Below, piece by piece: positions 1 through 7,784 of a stretch of 64,000 nt of DNA. The notes below the pieces were generated by a model. The model did no database searches, had not been told where the DNA came from, and saw nothing but the letters and a program-made list of their open reading frames with translations. The translations under genes and the position numbers were made by a program. Position 1 is the first letter of the stretch. Every line of letters begins with the position of its first letter. This DNA is from Pseudomonas botevensis (GTDB taxonomy: Bacteria > Pseudomonadota > Gammaproteobacteria > Pseudomonadales > Pseudomonadaceae). Where the stretch lies: assembly GCF_019145475.1 (NCBI RefSeq), contig NZ_JAHTKI010000003.1, forward strand, positions 62,001-126,000. Direction: 5' to 3'.

Positions 1-2925
1 CGTGTCGTTGCTGTCGACCACGCCATCGGCGTTGGTATCGAGCACCGCGTAGTTGAGCATCTTACCGCTGAACGCATCGAGTTCGACCAGTTTGCCGGTC
101 CCGAAGCTGGAACAGGGGTCGGTGGTATCGACACTGGCCGTGGTGAACACAATGCGTCCGAGTACCAGACTTGCTTGATTGATCACCCGCTCACCGGTCA
201 GCACGTTGTTGTAGACCAGCGGCAGATACCAGCCCTTCTCGCCCGGATAAGTCGTGTCGTTCTGGCTAGTGGTGATGAACTGCCCGGAACTGCCGGAAAA
301 CACCCCGGTAACCGCTTGCGCCTGCAAACTGCTGACTGTCAGTTGCCCCGAACCGCCATCGGCATCCCACACCGAATAGAACGCCTGCAGATCCTTGTTG
401 GTCTTGTCGGTCGTCTCGTTGAACTTGCCGGTGCCGACGAAGATCTGCTTGCCGCCCAGTGCGTTGTCCGCCAGCAACGGCTGCGCAGTGATCGGCTGCG
501 TCGCACCGCCCGCCGTAGTGAACAACGGCTTGCCGGAAAACGCCACGCCCCAACTGTCGCTGGAAGCAGCGCTCAGATCGAACTTCCACAGCCGCCCTTT
601 CAGGTCACCGCCATAAGCGGCCTGCACCACGTTCTGCGAATTGACCTTGAGCTTCACCGAGGACAGACCGTTGGTGGTTTCCGTGCTGTCGATGACGATT
701 TTCCTGATCAGCGAACCGTCACGCACATCCAGCACATACAGCGCCGCGACCCCGGAGTTGCTGCCGTAACCATTGGCAATGAACGCCGCCCAGCGGCCAT
801 CGGACAAACGAGCCACCTCCGGCCGGGCGTAGGCATAACCGAGATCATTGAACGCGTTGGCGGTGTTGGCGGTGGCCGGCGCACTGACCTCCCACAGGCC
901 TCGCAGAACGTTGCCCGCCGACGCATCGAACAATTGCAGCGCATAGAAGGTTTTGCCGCCGGCTCCGGTGCCGCCGATGGCCAGGGTTTTCCAGGCGCTG
1001 TTGAGTTGCGCGTCGTACACCCCGACCTGCCCGTCCACCAGAAACTTGTGGCTGACGCCGTTGACGTAGGTGGTATCGGCAATCAGGCGCAACGACGGCA
1101 ACACGCTTGACGGCATGTACGCATAACGCCGGTTACCGTTCGCCGAGTTGATGACACTGACAAAGCCGTCATTGCCGTTCACCACCAGGCTGGCGTTCAT
1201 GTTCGCCGCCTTGGTCGTGAGATAAGTGCTGTAGGTTGTGTCGCCCGACAGATCAGAGGCGGTTTTTTCCGTCGGTGAGGCCAACACCAGCGGCGAGTTG
1301 ATGATGTCGCCCAGCAATACGCTGCGGACCTTGAGCCCGGTCTTGTTGGTGCCCTTGCTCCACTCCACCAGATCGCTGCCGCTGATGCCGCTGGGCAGGC
1401 CCTGGCTCAGGGTCGTCTGCTGGGCAGCGGAGAAGTTGCCATAAGCCAGCGTCACTGGTGCGTTGGTCGTGGTATTCCACGATTGGTAAGTCGGGGCCGT
1501 GGCACTGGGGACGATGGCGGTGTCGGTGGTCCACAGCACCGCCGAGGTATTCACCGCGCCGGCTGAAGTGAAACCGTAGGACTTGATAGTGCCGCGCCAG
1601 TCCTTGGGGTCATAACTGGTCTGGAAGTAACTGGTGCCGCTCGCCAGGGTATTGCCGCTGGTCACCCCGCTGCCGCCGGAGCCGGCCTTGGACGTGATGT
1701 CGCTCAACGCCGAGGACAGCGCGGTGTTGAGCCCGGCGCTGTCGGTCGCCTGGTAATACCGGCCCTGGCCGTAACTGGCGGCGTCCGAGAGCATGTCGTT
1801 CGATGCCGTGAATCCCACGGTGTAGGTGTTCATGTTCTGTTTCGGGAAGTCCACCGCATTCCAGCTCTTGCCCGCCGCGTCGGTGCCGGTCGAGCGCATG
1901 TCGATGTCGAACGCGAACTTGGCGATGTCGTCCAGGTACAGCGTATCGCCTTCGCCATCACCGTTGAGGTTGTCGCCGTCGTTGTTGATCCCGTCCCAGT
2001 TGGGCAAACGGTTCCCCCCCAGGGGGTCGTTGTTCGGAAAGGTACGGTCGTAGGTCGGCAGGCCGTCGGTGATCACCACCCCGTAGTTTTTCTGGCAGCG
2101 GTACTGGATCGGGCTGGTATAGGTGTTCGGTGTGTTGTTGTAGTACGGCGCCATGCCGCGCATGTAGCGGGTGACTTCATAATAGGTCTCCGCCAATGGA
2201 GTGTTGGCGACGGCGCTCAAGCCGTTGATCGACGAAATCAGCGCGTTGTAGTTGGTGTCGGCCTGGGCCTGGGTGACGCTGCCGCTGACCGGTGACAGAT
2301 CGGTGATGGAGCGGGCAATGAAGCCACCATTGCCGGGGTTGTTGCTGGTGGCCGGGTTGAACGTCGACAGGCCGATCCGCAAGCTGCGGTTGCTGGCGAC
2401 CAGGGCGGTGGACACGTTACGTGCGACGTTGATCCGGTAGTCGTTGGGAATCGCCCCGGTCGTGAAATCGCGGGTGCCGTTGCTGATGGCCAATCCGACC
2501 ACGTAGGAAATGTAATCCCCCGAATATCGGGTATTTCCGCCGCCCACCGGGTCCGGCAATTTCAGGCACAGCGGTGTCAGCGAGTTGTTGTAGAACGCGT
2601 AGGCTCCGCCGGAACATCCGGCGGTCGGCAGGCTCGAGATGAATATCGAATCGCCGGTAATCGCCGTCGAACTCAGGCACAACAACCCCACCAGCGCATT
2701 GCATTGCCGGGCCGGCGTGCGGTCCACGGTGGGATCGAAGCCGTTGGCGTAAATGATGCTGTTCATACTCCCCGAATCATCGATCAGCAGCATGACGTTT
2801 GGTGGCACCGCCGCCGCGCTCAGCAACGGCGAGTCGGAGGGTGTGAACGCATACACCGGCGCCGCCAGATAGAAGCTCAGCACCATGCCGGCCAGCAACG
2901 ATGCGAGCCGCTCAATACTTCGCAT
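1..2925 (-). CDS. pilY1: PilY1, type IV pilus tip adhesin / assembly factor (partial, C-terminus off left edge)
   Basis: Large secreted protein needed for type IV pilus assembly, adhesion and surface sensing. The first 975 codons are present and stay open to the window edge. The ATG at 2925 sits inside the end of pilX (14-base overlap) behind GGAGAG. Residues 1-26 look like a signal peptide ending VYA. A von Willebrand A-like region follows with a MIDAS motif DDSGSMN (D49, S51, S53) and VITDG near residues 284-288. The distal part reads as beta-propeller and ends in the window with DTNADGVVD at residues 963-971 (bases 13-39). That is the EF-hand-like calcium loop known to control pilus retraction in P. 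aeruginosa PilY1. It is the last gene of the minor-pilin operon visible here; pilE would be expected beyond the edge. Confidence 0.93.
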   Translation of the reverse strand, partial: MRSIERLASLLAGMVLSFYLAAPVYAFTPSDSPLLSAAAVPPNVMLLIDDSGSMNSIIYANGFDPTVDRTPARQCNALVGLLCLSSTAITGDSIFISSLPTAGCSGGAYAFYNNSLTPLCLKLPDPVGGGNTRYSGDYISYVVGLAISNGTRDFTTGAIPNDYRINVARNVSTALVASNRSLRIGLSTFNPATSNNPGNGGFIARSITDLSPVSGSVTQAQADTNYNALISSINGLSAVANTPLAETYYEVTRYMRGMAPYYNNTPNTYTSPIQYRCQKNYGVVITDGLPTYDRTFPNNDPLGGNRLPNWDGINNDGDNLNGDGEGDTLYLDDIAKFAFDIDMRSTGTDAAGKSWNAVDFPKQNMNTYTVGFTASNDMLSDAASYGQGRYYQATDSAGLNTALSSALSDITSKAGSGGSGVTSGNTLASGTSYFQTSYDPKDWRGTIKSYGFTSAGAVNTSAVLWTTDTAIVPSATAPTYQSWNTTTNAPVTLAYGNFSAAQQTTLSQGLPSGISGSDLVEWSKGTNKTGLKVRSVLLGDIINSPLVLASPTEKTASDLSGDTTYSTYLTTKAANMNASLVVNGNDGFVSVINSANGNRRYAYMPSSVLPSLRLIADTTYVNGVSHKFLVDGQVGVYDAQLNSAWKTLAIGGTGAGGKTFYALQLFDASAGNVLRGLWEVSAPATANTANAFNDLGYAYARPEVARLSDGRWAAFIANGYGSNSGVAALYVLDVRDGSLIRKIVIDSTETTNGLSSVKLKVNSQNVVQAAYGGDLKGRLWKFDLSAASSDSWGVAFSGKPLFTTAGGATQPITAQPLLADNALGGKQIFVGTGKFNETTDKTNKDLQAFYSVWDADGGSGQLTVSSLQAQAVTGVFSGSSGQFITTSQNDTTYPGEKGWYLPLVYNNVLTGERVINQASLVLGRIVFTTASVDTTDPCSSFGTGKLVELDAFSGKMLNYAVLDTNADGVVDSNDT

Positions 2926-3406
2926 AAACACTCTCCACCACGCTGCGCGAACTGCCGGCGATACCCACAGCGGTGACCCGATACAGCGTCGCCGAGGTGT
3001 TGCTCGGCACGTTCACGGCGGTCAGCGTGGTGCCAATGTTCTGCACCCCGTAGAAACCATTGCCGGACGCGATCCACGTTACCCCGGACGAAGAATTGAG
3101 CCCCGCCGCGCTGACCACCGACGACTCGGCCGGCGGCGCGCATTGGGCGGTGCTGGCGCACACCGCCAGTGAGTAGCTGTCCAGTTGCACTGCACTTTCA
3201 CCGACGCGCAACGCGGCCTCGGCGGTCTGGAACGACTGATTGCGCAGGCTCACACTGCCGGCCATTTTTTCCTGCAGGTTGGCGCTCTGCATCGACGACA
3301 GGCCGATCAGCGTCAGCAACAGCAGAAACACCAGGCTGACCAGCAGCACCATGCCCCGTTGCGCTTGGCGCTGGTGAAGGGAAATCCTCATCGTCGCGCC
3401 CCTCAT
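2912..3406 (-). CDS. pilX: PilX, type IV pilus minor pilin
   Basis: Minor pilin that, with FimU, PilV, PilW and PilY1, primes pilus assembly in the inner membrane. The 164-residue product has a basic head, then QRG followed by MVLLVSLVFLLLLT as the transmembrane helix. The prepilin cleavage glycine is present, but position 5 after it is Val instead of the usual Glu; the same residue is absent in GspK-like pseudopilins, which PilX resembles. The conserved segment SMQSANLQEKMAG follows the helix. The ATG overlaps the pilW stop as ATGA, so translation is probably coupled, and that decides the start. Confidence 0.9.
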   Translation of the reverse strand: MRGATMRISLHQRQAQRGMVLLVSLVFLLLLTLIGLSSMQSANLQEKMAGSVSLRNQSFQTAEAALRVGESAVQLDSYSLAVCASTAQCAPPAESSVVSAAGLNSSSGVTWIASGNGFYGVQNIGTTLTAVNVPSNTSATLYRVTAVGIAGSSRSVVESVYAKY

Positions 3407-4116
3407 TGCAGGCGGTTGCGCACAGCGGCAACCACGTTGAAGGTTTGCGTGGCGACCCGATTGTTCGGATCGGTGAGGGTCAGGCTCAGGCGCACACTGC
3501 GGATCCGCGCCGGGTCACCGGGGTTGCTGCTGTACGTGGTGGCCGCCACGTCGGTCGCCGAAGCGGCCAGCCCGAAGGTGACGTTGAAGGCGCTGACATT
3601 GCTCACCAGCGCGGCCTGGGTCGGCGTACCACTGCCGGTGCCCATGAGTATCTGGTTGTTGCTGAAGCTGTAGACCAGACGCCGGATCGGGAACGCGATC
3701 TGCCCGGTGGCCGGGGTTCGCGATCCGGTATAGGCGGTCGCGCTGTTGCGGCAATCGGAAACCACCGTCCAGGTCGGTGTGCCGCCGCCACTGCCGATAT
3801 CCGCGGTCACCAGGGTCAGTTTGAGGTTGGCGTTGTCCCAACTGATCGGTGTGATCTGCACGGCGTTGAAATCCCCCGCCGTGCTGGAGTCGGTGATCGT
3901 TCCCAGGCAACCGAACATCCCGACCATGCGGATTTCCTGGATCATCTTGCTCAGCACGAAACGGGCATCCTCCTGCATCGCCGCAGCGCCGTTCTGGCTG
4001 ACATAAGTGTTTTTCGCGGAAATGAAGATGCGCACCACGCCGAGCATCACGATCAGGCCCAGTGCCAGGGTGATCAACAATTCGATCAGGCTGAAACCAC
4101 GGTTAAGACGCTTCAT
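3403..4116 (-). CDS. pilW: PilW, type IV pilus minor pilin
   Basis: Minor pilin of 237 residues with a class III prepilin leader MKRLNRG followed by FSLIELLITLALGLIV; Glu5 is present. The globular part carries the AMQEDARFVLSKMIQEIRM segment typical of PilW. It belongs to the fimU-pilV-pilW-pilX-pilY1 operon, overlapping pilV (ATGA at 4113-4116) and pilX (ATGA at 3403-3406). PilW acts in the inner membrane and at the pilus tip, and minor pilins with PilY1 are required for efficient pilus initiation. Confidence 0.92.
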   Translation of the reverse strand: MKRLNRGFSLIELLITLALGLIVMLGVVRIFISAKNTYVSQNGAAAMQEDARFVLSKMIQEIRMVGMFGCLGTITDSSTAGDFNAVQITPISWDNANLKLTLVTADIGSGGGTPTWTVVSDCRNSATAYTGSRTPATGQIAFPIRRLVYSFSNNQILMGTGSGTPTQAALVSNVSAFNVTFGLAASATDVAATTYSSNPGDPARIRSVRLSLTLTDPNNRVATQTFNVVAAVRNRLQ

Positions 4117-4562
4117 GGCGTGGCGACCGGATCGACCGCCGCGCGGCTGGTCAGCACGAAGCTGCGCTGGCCGCTGGTGGTATTGGCGGCCCGGGCGTCA
4201 CTCCAGGTGATGGTGATGGTGTACACCCGCTGGTTCAGGGTGATGCTGCCGGTGGCGGTCGGACCGCCGAAATTGACGATGTTGGTCGTGAAGTCGTAGA
4301 GATCCTGATCCCGGGCGACACTCAGGTTGCCCGACGTCGGCGGCGTGACGGTGTAGTCGGCACCGGAGTTGGCGCGAATGCGGTCCATCATGTCGTAGGC
4401 AATGAAGCTCGCCTGGCTGGTCATTCGCGAGCTGTCGGTGTATTTCAGCGCATTCAGTTGCACCGCCGCCGCGCCCAGCAGCCCGACGGTCAGAATCAGC
4501 AACGCGACCAGTACCTCGATCAGCGTCATGCCCTCCTGTGCGCGTTTGCTCCCTGCCCTCAT
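4113..4562 (-). CDS. pilV: PilV, type IV pilus minor pilin
   Basis: Minor pilin of 149 residues. The leader is MRAGSKRAQEG followed by MTLIEVLVALLILTVGLLG, with Glu5 present; LNALKYTDSSRMTSQASFIAYD is cut here to its key part SRMTSQASFIAYDMMDRIR, a PilV signature. An ATG further upstream at 4601 is in frame, but the start at 4562 is preferred because it overlaps the fimU stop as ATGA and gives a normal prepilin leader length. It sits in the middle of the minor-pilin operon. Confidence 0.9.
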   Translation of the reverse strand: MRAGSKRAQEGMTLIEVLVALLILTVGLLGAAAVQLNALKYTDSSRMTSQASFIAYDMMDRIRANSGADYTVTPPTSGNLSVARDQDLYDFTTNIVNFGGPTATGSITLNQRVYTITITWSDARAANTTSGQRSFVLTSRAAVDPVATP

Positions 4563-5032
4563 CCGCAACTTCCACCCAATTGAATTCGTCCATTGAGACA
4601 CACGTTCAGCGTCCTGCTTTGCGTTCCCAGCGTGTAACTGATGACCACCGCCGTCGACGGTGCGGCCAGACCGCCGAGATTGTTGAAATCCAGCGCGGTC
4701 ACTCCTGAGGTTAGCGTCAGAGTCGCACCGCTGCTCATTGCTGGAACAACCCGCAACACATTGGCCGGTGTGCCAGTACCGTCGTAGACCGACAGCTCAC
4801 CGGTCCAGACGCTGCCCCCGGCGGTCGGCCGCAAGCGGGTGGTCACGCCCCGGTCGATGGCCTCGAGCCGGGCAAAATTGATCGCCCGTTGCAGGTCGCC
4901 GACCTCGGTATCGGCCCTGCTGCCCTGGATCGAACGGGTGAAGGCCGGCACCGCCAGGGTAATCAGGGCGAGGAACACGGCGATCGCCACCAGCAACTCG
5001 ATCAGCGTGAAACCTTTTGTACGATGATCCAT
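4559..5032 (-). CDS. fimU: FimU/GspH-family minor pilin, first gene of the minor-pilin operon
   Basis: 157-residue pseudopilin with leader MDHRTKG and helix FTLIELLVAIAVFLALITLAV (Glu5 present), then the GspH/FimT-type DLQRAINFARLEAI segment and a C-terminal CLNGRI..CG, probably a disulfide loop. Its position ahead of pilV-pilW-pilX-pilY1 and its length argue for FimU. The 131-base region to fimT is a divergent promoter region; it holds a perfect 6-bp inverted repeat CGACGC-GATT-GCGTCG at 5085-5100. The split between FimU and FimT is by context and sequence feel; both are GspH/FimT family. Confidence 0.85.
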   Translation of the reverse strand: MDHRTKGFTLIELLVAIAVFLALITLAVPAFTRSIQGSRADTEVGDLQRAINFARLEAIDRGVTTRLRPTAGGSVWTGELSVYDGTGTPANVLRVVPAMSSGATLTLTSGVTALDFNNLGGLAAPSTAVVISYTLGTQSRTLNVCLNGRIQLGGSCG

Positions 5033-5163
5033 CAGTGCCCTCCGTTGCCGTCGGCTATACCTGCCTCTACCACGCTAGAACATTCGACGCGATTGCGTCG
5101 GGTGATTTGCCCCGTCCGGTGCATGGATCGCAGCGGACACCACACTCCACGGAGGGAGTTTTC

Positions 5164-5688
5164 ATGTCGCAACAGGGTTTCAGTCTGGTCGAACTGCTTA
5201 TGGGACTGGTGATTGGCGCAATTGTTCTGTCGCTGGTCAGCCCGGCGCTTGCCGCCCTGGGCGAATCGAACCGGCGACAGCAGGCCGCCGAGTCACTGCT
5301 GGCCGGTATCCGCAACGCCCGCACGCAGGCCATCACCCGCAATCAGAGCGTGGTGATTCATGGCATCAACGGCGACTGGAGCCAGGGCTGGCGGATCATT
5401 CTGGATATCAGCGGCAAAGGCCCACGGGACAGCAGCAATCCGCTGCTGGTGGAGCATGCGAGCGATGGGCGGGTGCCGATTGTCGGCAATTGGGCGGTCA
5501 GCCGTTACGTACGGTTCAGCAGCCTGGGGCAGCCACTGATGCCGAAGAAGGCGTTTCAGGCGGGGACATTACATCTCTGCGCGAGCCACGAACCGGTCAG
5601 CCAGCTCCAGGTGGTGCTGGCCGCGACCGGTCGCGTGCGCCTGAGCAGCGACAAGGCTGAACAGGCGCTGTGTCGAGCCAGAGATTAA
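5164..5688 (+). CDS. fimT: FimT, pseudopilin with candidate DNA-binding GRxR motif
   Basis: 174-residue GspH/FimT-family pseudopilin. The start at 5164 follows a strong GGAGGGAG site and gives the short prepilin leader MSQQG before [16 protein letters not shown] (Glu5 = E10); an in-frame ATG at 5017 lacks these signs. Near the C-terminus residues 156-159 read GRVR. A GRxR motif in this place was shown in Legionella FimT to bind DNA during natural transformation, so a role in DNA uptake is possible. The gene is divergent from fimU and convergent with ispH; the two stop codons overlap (5685-5688). Confidence 0.85.
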   Translation: MSQQGFSLVELLMGLVIGAIVLSLVSPALAALGESNRRQQAAESLLAGIRNARTQAITRNQSVVIHGINGDWSQGWRIILDISGKGPRDSSNPLLVEHASDGRVPIVGNWAVSRYVRFSSLGQPLMPKKAFQAGTLHLCASHEPVSQLQVVLAATGRVRLSSDKAEQALCRARD

Positions 5689-6629
5689 ATCGCGCGAACG
5701 CGTAGCTCTTTGGGCATCGAGAAGGTGATGTTTTCTTCGCGGCCGGCCAGTTCGTCGGCGCCGGTGGCACCCCACGCCTGCAACTGCTGGATCACGCCGC
5801 GCACCAGCACTTCCGGGGCAGAAGCACCGGCGGTGATACCGATGCGCTCGACGCCATCGAACCAGCTCTTTTGCAGGTCTTCGGCACCGTCGATCAGGTA
5901 CGCCGGCGTCGCCATGCGTTCGGCCAGTTCGCGCAGACGGTTGGAGTTAGAGCTGTTCGGGCTACCGACCACCAATACCACGTCGCACTCGTCGGCCAGT
6001 TGCTTGACCGCGTCCTGACGGTTCTGAGTGGCGTAGCAGATGTCGTCCTTGCGCGGGCCACCGATGGCCGGGAAGCGACTGCGCAGGGCGTCGATGACGC
6101 GACTGGTGTCATCCATGGACAACGTGGTCTGGGTCACGAACGCCAGTTTGTCCGGATCCTGCACCTGCAATTCGGCCACATCTTTCTCGTCTTCGACGAG
6201 GTAAATGGCGCCGCCATTGCTGGCATCGTACTGGCCCATGGTGCCTTCGACTTCCGGGTGACCGGCGTGGCCGATCAGGATGCACTCACGACCGTCGCGG
6301 CTATATTTCGCGACTTCGATGTGTACCTTGGTCACCAGCGGGCAGGTGGCGTCGAACACTTTCAGGCCGCGGCCAGCGGCTTCGGTGCGCACAGCCTGGG
6401 ATACGCCGTGGGCACTGAAAATCACGATGACGTCGTCCGGCACCTGATCCAGCTCTTCGACGAAGATCGCCCCGCGACTGCGCAGGTCCTCGACCACGAA
6501 CTTGTTGTGCACCACTTCATGACGCACGTAGATCGGCGGTCCGAAGACCTCCAGGGCGCGGTTGACGATTTCGATCGCCCGGTCCACACCGGCGCAGAAG
6601 CCACGGGGGTTGGCGAGTTTGATTTGCAT
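5685..6629 (-). CDS. ispH: IspH, 4-hydroxy-3-methylbut-2-enyl diphosphate reductase
   Basis: Last enzyme of the MEP isoprenoid pathway, a cytosolic [4Fe-4S] protein making IPP and DMAPP. The 314-residue product has the three cluster cysteines C12 (RGFCAGV), C96 (DATCPLV) and C198 (DICYATQ), and HPEVEGT with E126. The start at 6629 gives [15 protein letters not shown], the standard N-terminus; upstream in-frame codons are in non-coding REP-bearing sequence. It is the most distal gene of the block ribF-ileS-lspA-fkpB, but a REPIN separates it from fkpB. It ends in a 4-base overlap with convergent fimT. Confidence 0.97.
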   Translation of the reverse strand: MQIKLANPRGFCAGVDRAIEIVNRALEVFGPPIYVRHEVVHNKFVVEDLRSRGAIFVEELDQVPDDVIVIFSAHGVSQAVRTEAAGRGLKVFDATCPLVTKVHIEVAKYSRDGRECILIGHAGHPEVEGTMGQYDASNGGAIYLVEDEKDVAELQVQDPDKLAFVTQTTLSMDDTSRVIDALRSRFPAIGGPRKDDICYATQNRQDAVKQLADECDVVLVVGSPNSSNSNRLRELAERMATPAYLIDGAEDLQKSWFDGVERIGITAGASAPEVLVRGVIQQLQAWGATGADELAGREENITFSMPKELRVRAI

Positions 6630-6717
6630 GCTGTGCCTCGTGTCTTGCGCGCAAGAAATAGCGAAAACCATAAAAACCCGTCCAAAGGGGCATCCCACTT
6701 TGAACGGATGAAAAACA

Positions 6718-6809
6718 CTGTGGGAGCGAGCTTGCTCGCGAAGGCGGTTCGTCAGACAACATCTAGGTTGAATGTCAGTCAGCATTCGCGGGCAGGCCCG
6801 CTCCCACAG
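6718..6809. repeat. REPIN (paired inverted REP sequences) between fkpB and ispH
   Basis: Two REP copies in inverted orientation: TGTGGGAGCGAGCTTGCTCG at the left and its complement-like ATTCGCGGGCAGGCCCGCTC at the right, about 40 bases apart. This is the usual Pseudomonas REPIN layout; such elements are moved by RAYT transposases encoded elsewhere. The folded RNA could separate ispH expression from fkpB. Confidence 0.9.
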
Positions 6810-6826
6810 GGGTACTGCGTTATTGC

Positions 6827-7279
6827 TTAAAGTGCCTTGACGGAGATGATTTCCACGTCAAAGGTCAGCGTCTTGCCGGCCAGCGGGTGGTTGAAGTCGA
6901 CGGTCACTTGCGCGTCGTCGAACTCTTTTACCACGCCCGGCAATTCAGTATTGGCCGCATCGTTGAAGATCACCAGCAAACCGGGTGACAGGTCCATGTC
7001 CTTGAACTGATCACGCGGGATGACCTGCACGTTCTGCGGGTTCGGCTGGCCGAAAGCGTTTTCCGGCTCGACGGTCAGGGTGCGTTTGTCGCCGGCCTTG
7101 AAACCGAACAACGCGGCTTCGAAACCCGGCAACAGGTTGCCATCGCCGACCTTGAAGGTCGCCGGAGCCTTGTCGAAAGTGCTGTCGACGGTGTCGCCGT
7201 TCTCCAGGCGTAATGCAAAGTGCAAGGTGACTTCCGTGTTCTGGCCGATGCGTTGCTCAGCCAATACCTGTTCAGTCAT
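6827..7279 (-). CDS. fkpB: FkpB (SlpA-type) FKBP peptidyl-prolyl isomerase
   Basis: Cytosolic prolyl isomerase of the SlyD/FkpB type, 150 residues. FKBP landmarks are [19 protein letters not shown] at the N-terminus, [20 protein letters not shown], and [17 protein letters not shown] at the C-terminus, with the chaperone-like insert in between ([11 protein letters not shown]). It overlaps the end of lspA by 8 bases, consistent with an operon ileS-lspA-fkpB. Confidence 0.93.
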   Translation of the reverse strand: MTEQVLAEQRIGQNTEVTLHFALRLENGDTVDSTFDKAPATFKVGDGNLLPGFEAALFGFKAGDKRTLTVEPENAFGQPNPQNVQVIPRDQFKDMDLSPGLLVIFNDAANTELPGVVKEFDDAQVTVDFNHPLAGKTLTFDVEIISVKAL

Positions 7280-7784
7280 GAACGGCTTCTCCGGTTTTCT
7301 TTGATTTGAACATGTCCAGTGCCAGCATCACCGCACCGACGGTGATGGCGCTGTCGGCGAAGTTGAACGCCGGGAAGTACCAGCGGTTCTGCCAGTGCAC
7401 CAGGATGAAATCGATCACATGGCCCAGGGCAATGCGGTCATACAGATTGCCCAGCGCCCCGCCCAGCACCAGCGCCAGCGCGACGGCCAGCCAGGTTTCG
7501 TTGCGACCCAGGCGCTTGAGCCAGACCACCAGCACCGCGCTGACCACGATTGCGATCAGGGCGAACAGCCAGCGCTGCCAGCCGGAGCTGTCAGCCAGGA
7601 AGCTGAAGGCAGCGCCGGTGTTGTAGGCCAGGGTCCAGCTGAAGTAATCGGGAATGATCACGATCTGCTGGAACATTTCGAGCTTGTTTTCGAAGTAGAA
7701 CTTGCTGGCCTGGTCGATGACCAGAACCAGCAGACTCAACCACAGCCAGCTCAACCGTCCGAAACGGCCAACGGCATTAGGCAT
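7272..7784 (-). CDS. lspA: LspA, lipoprotein signal peptidase II
   Basis: Inner-membrane aspartyl protease that removes signal peptides from prolipoproteins. The 170-residue product has four hydrophobic segments and the two catalytic Asp boxes, [15 protein letters not shown] and [11 protein letters not shown]. The start at 7784 (MPNAVGRF) overlaps the end of ileS by 8 bases and gives the family's usual length; an in-frame ATG 7 codons earlier is less likely. It clears the way for the lipoproteins encoded at 21.7 and 29.5 kb. Confidence 0.95.
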   Translation of the reverse strand: MPNAVGRFGRLSWLWLSLLVLVIDQASKFYFENKLEMFQQIVIIPDYFSWTLAYNTGAAFSFLADSSGWQRWLFALIAIVVSAVLVVWLKRLGRNETWLAVALALVLGGALGNLYDRIALGHVIDFILVHWQNRWYFPAFNFADSAITVGAVMLALDMFKSKKTGEAVHD

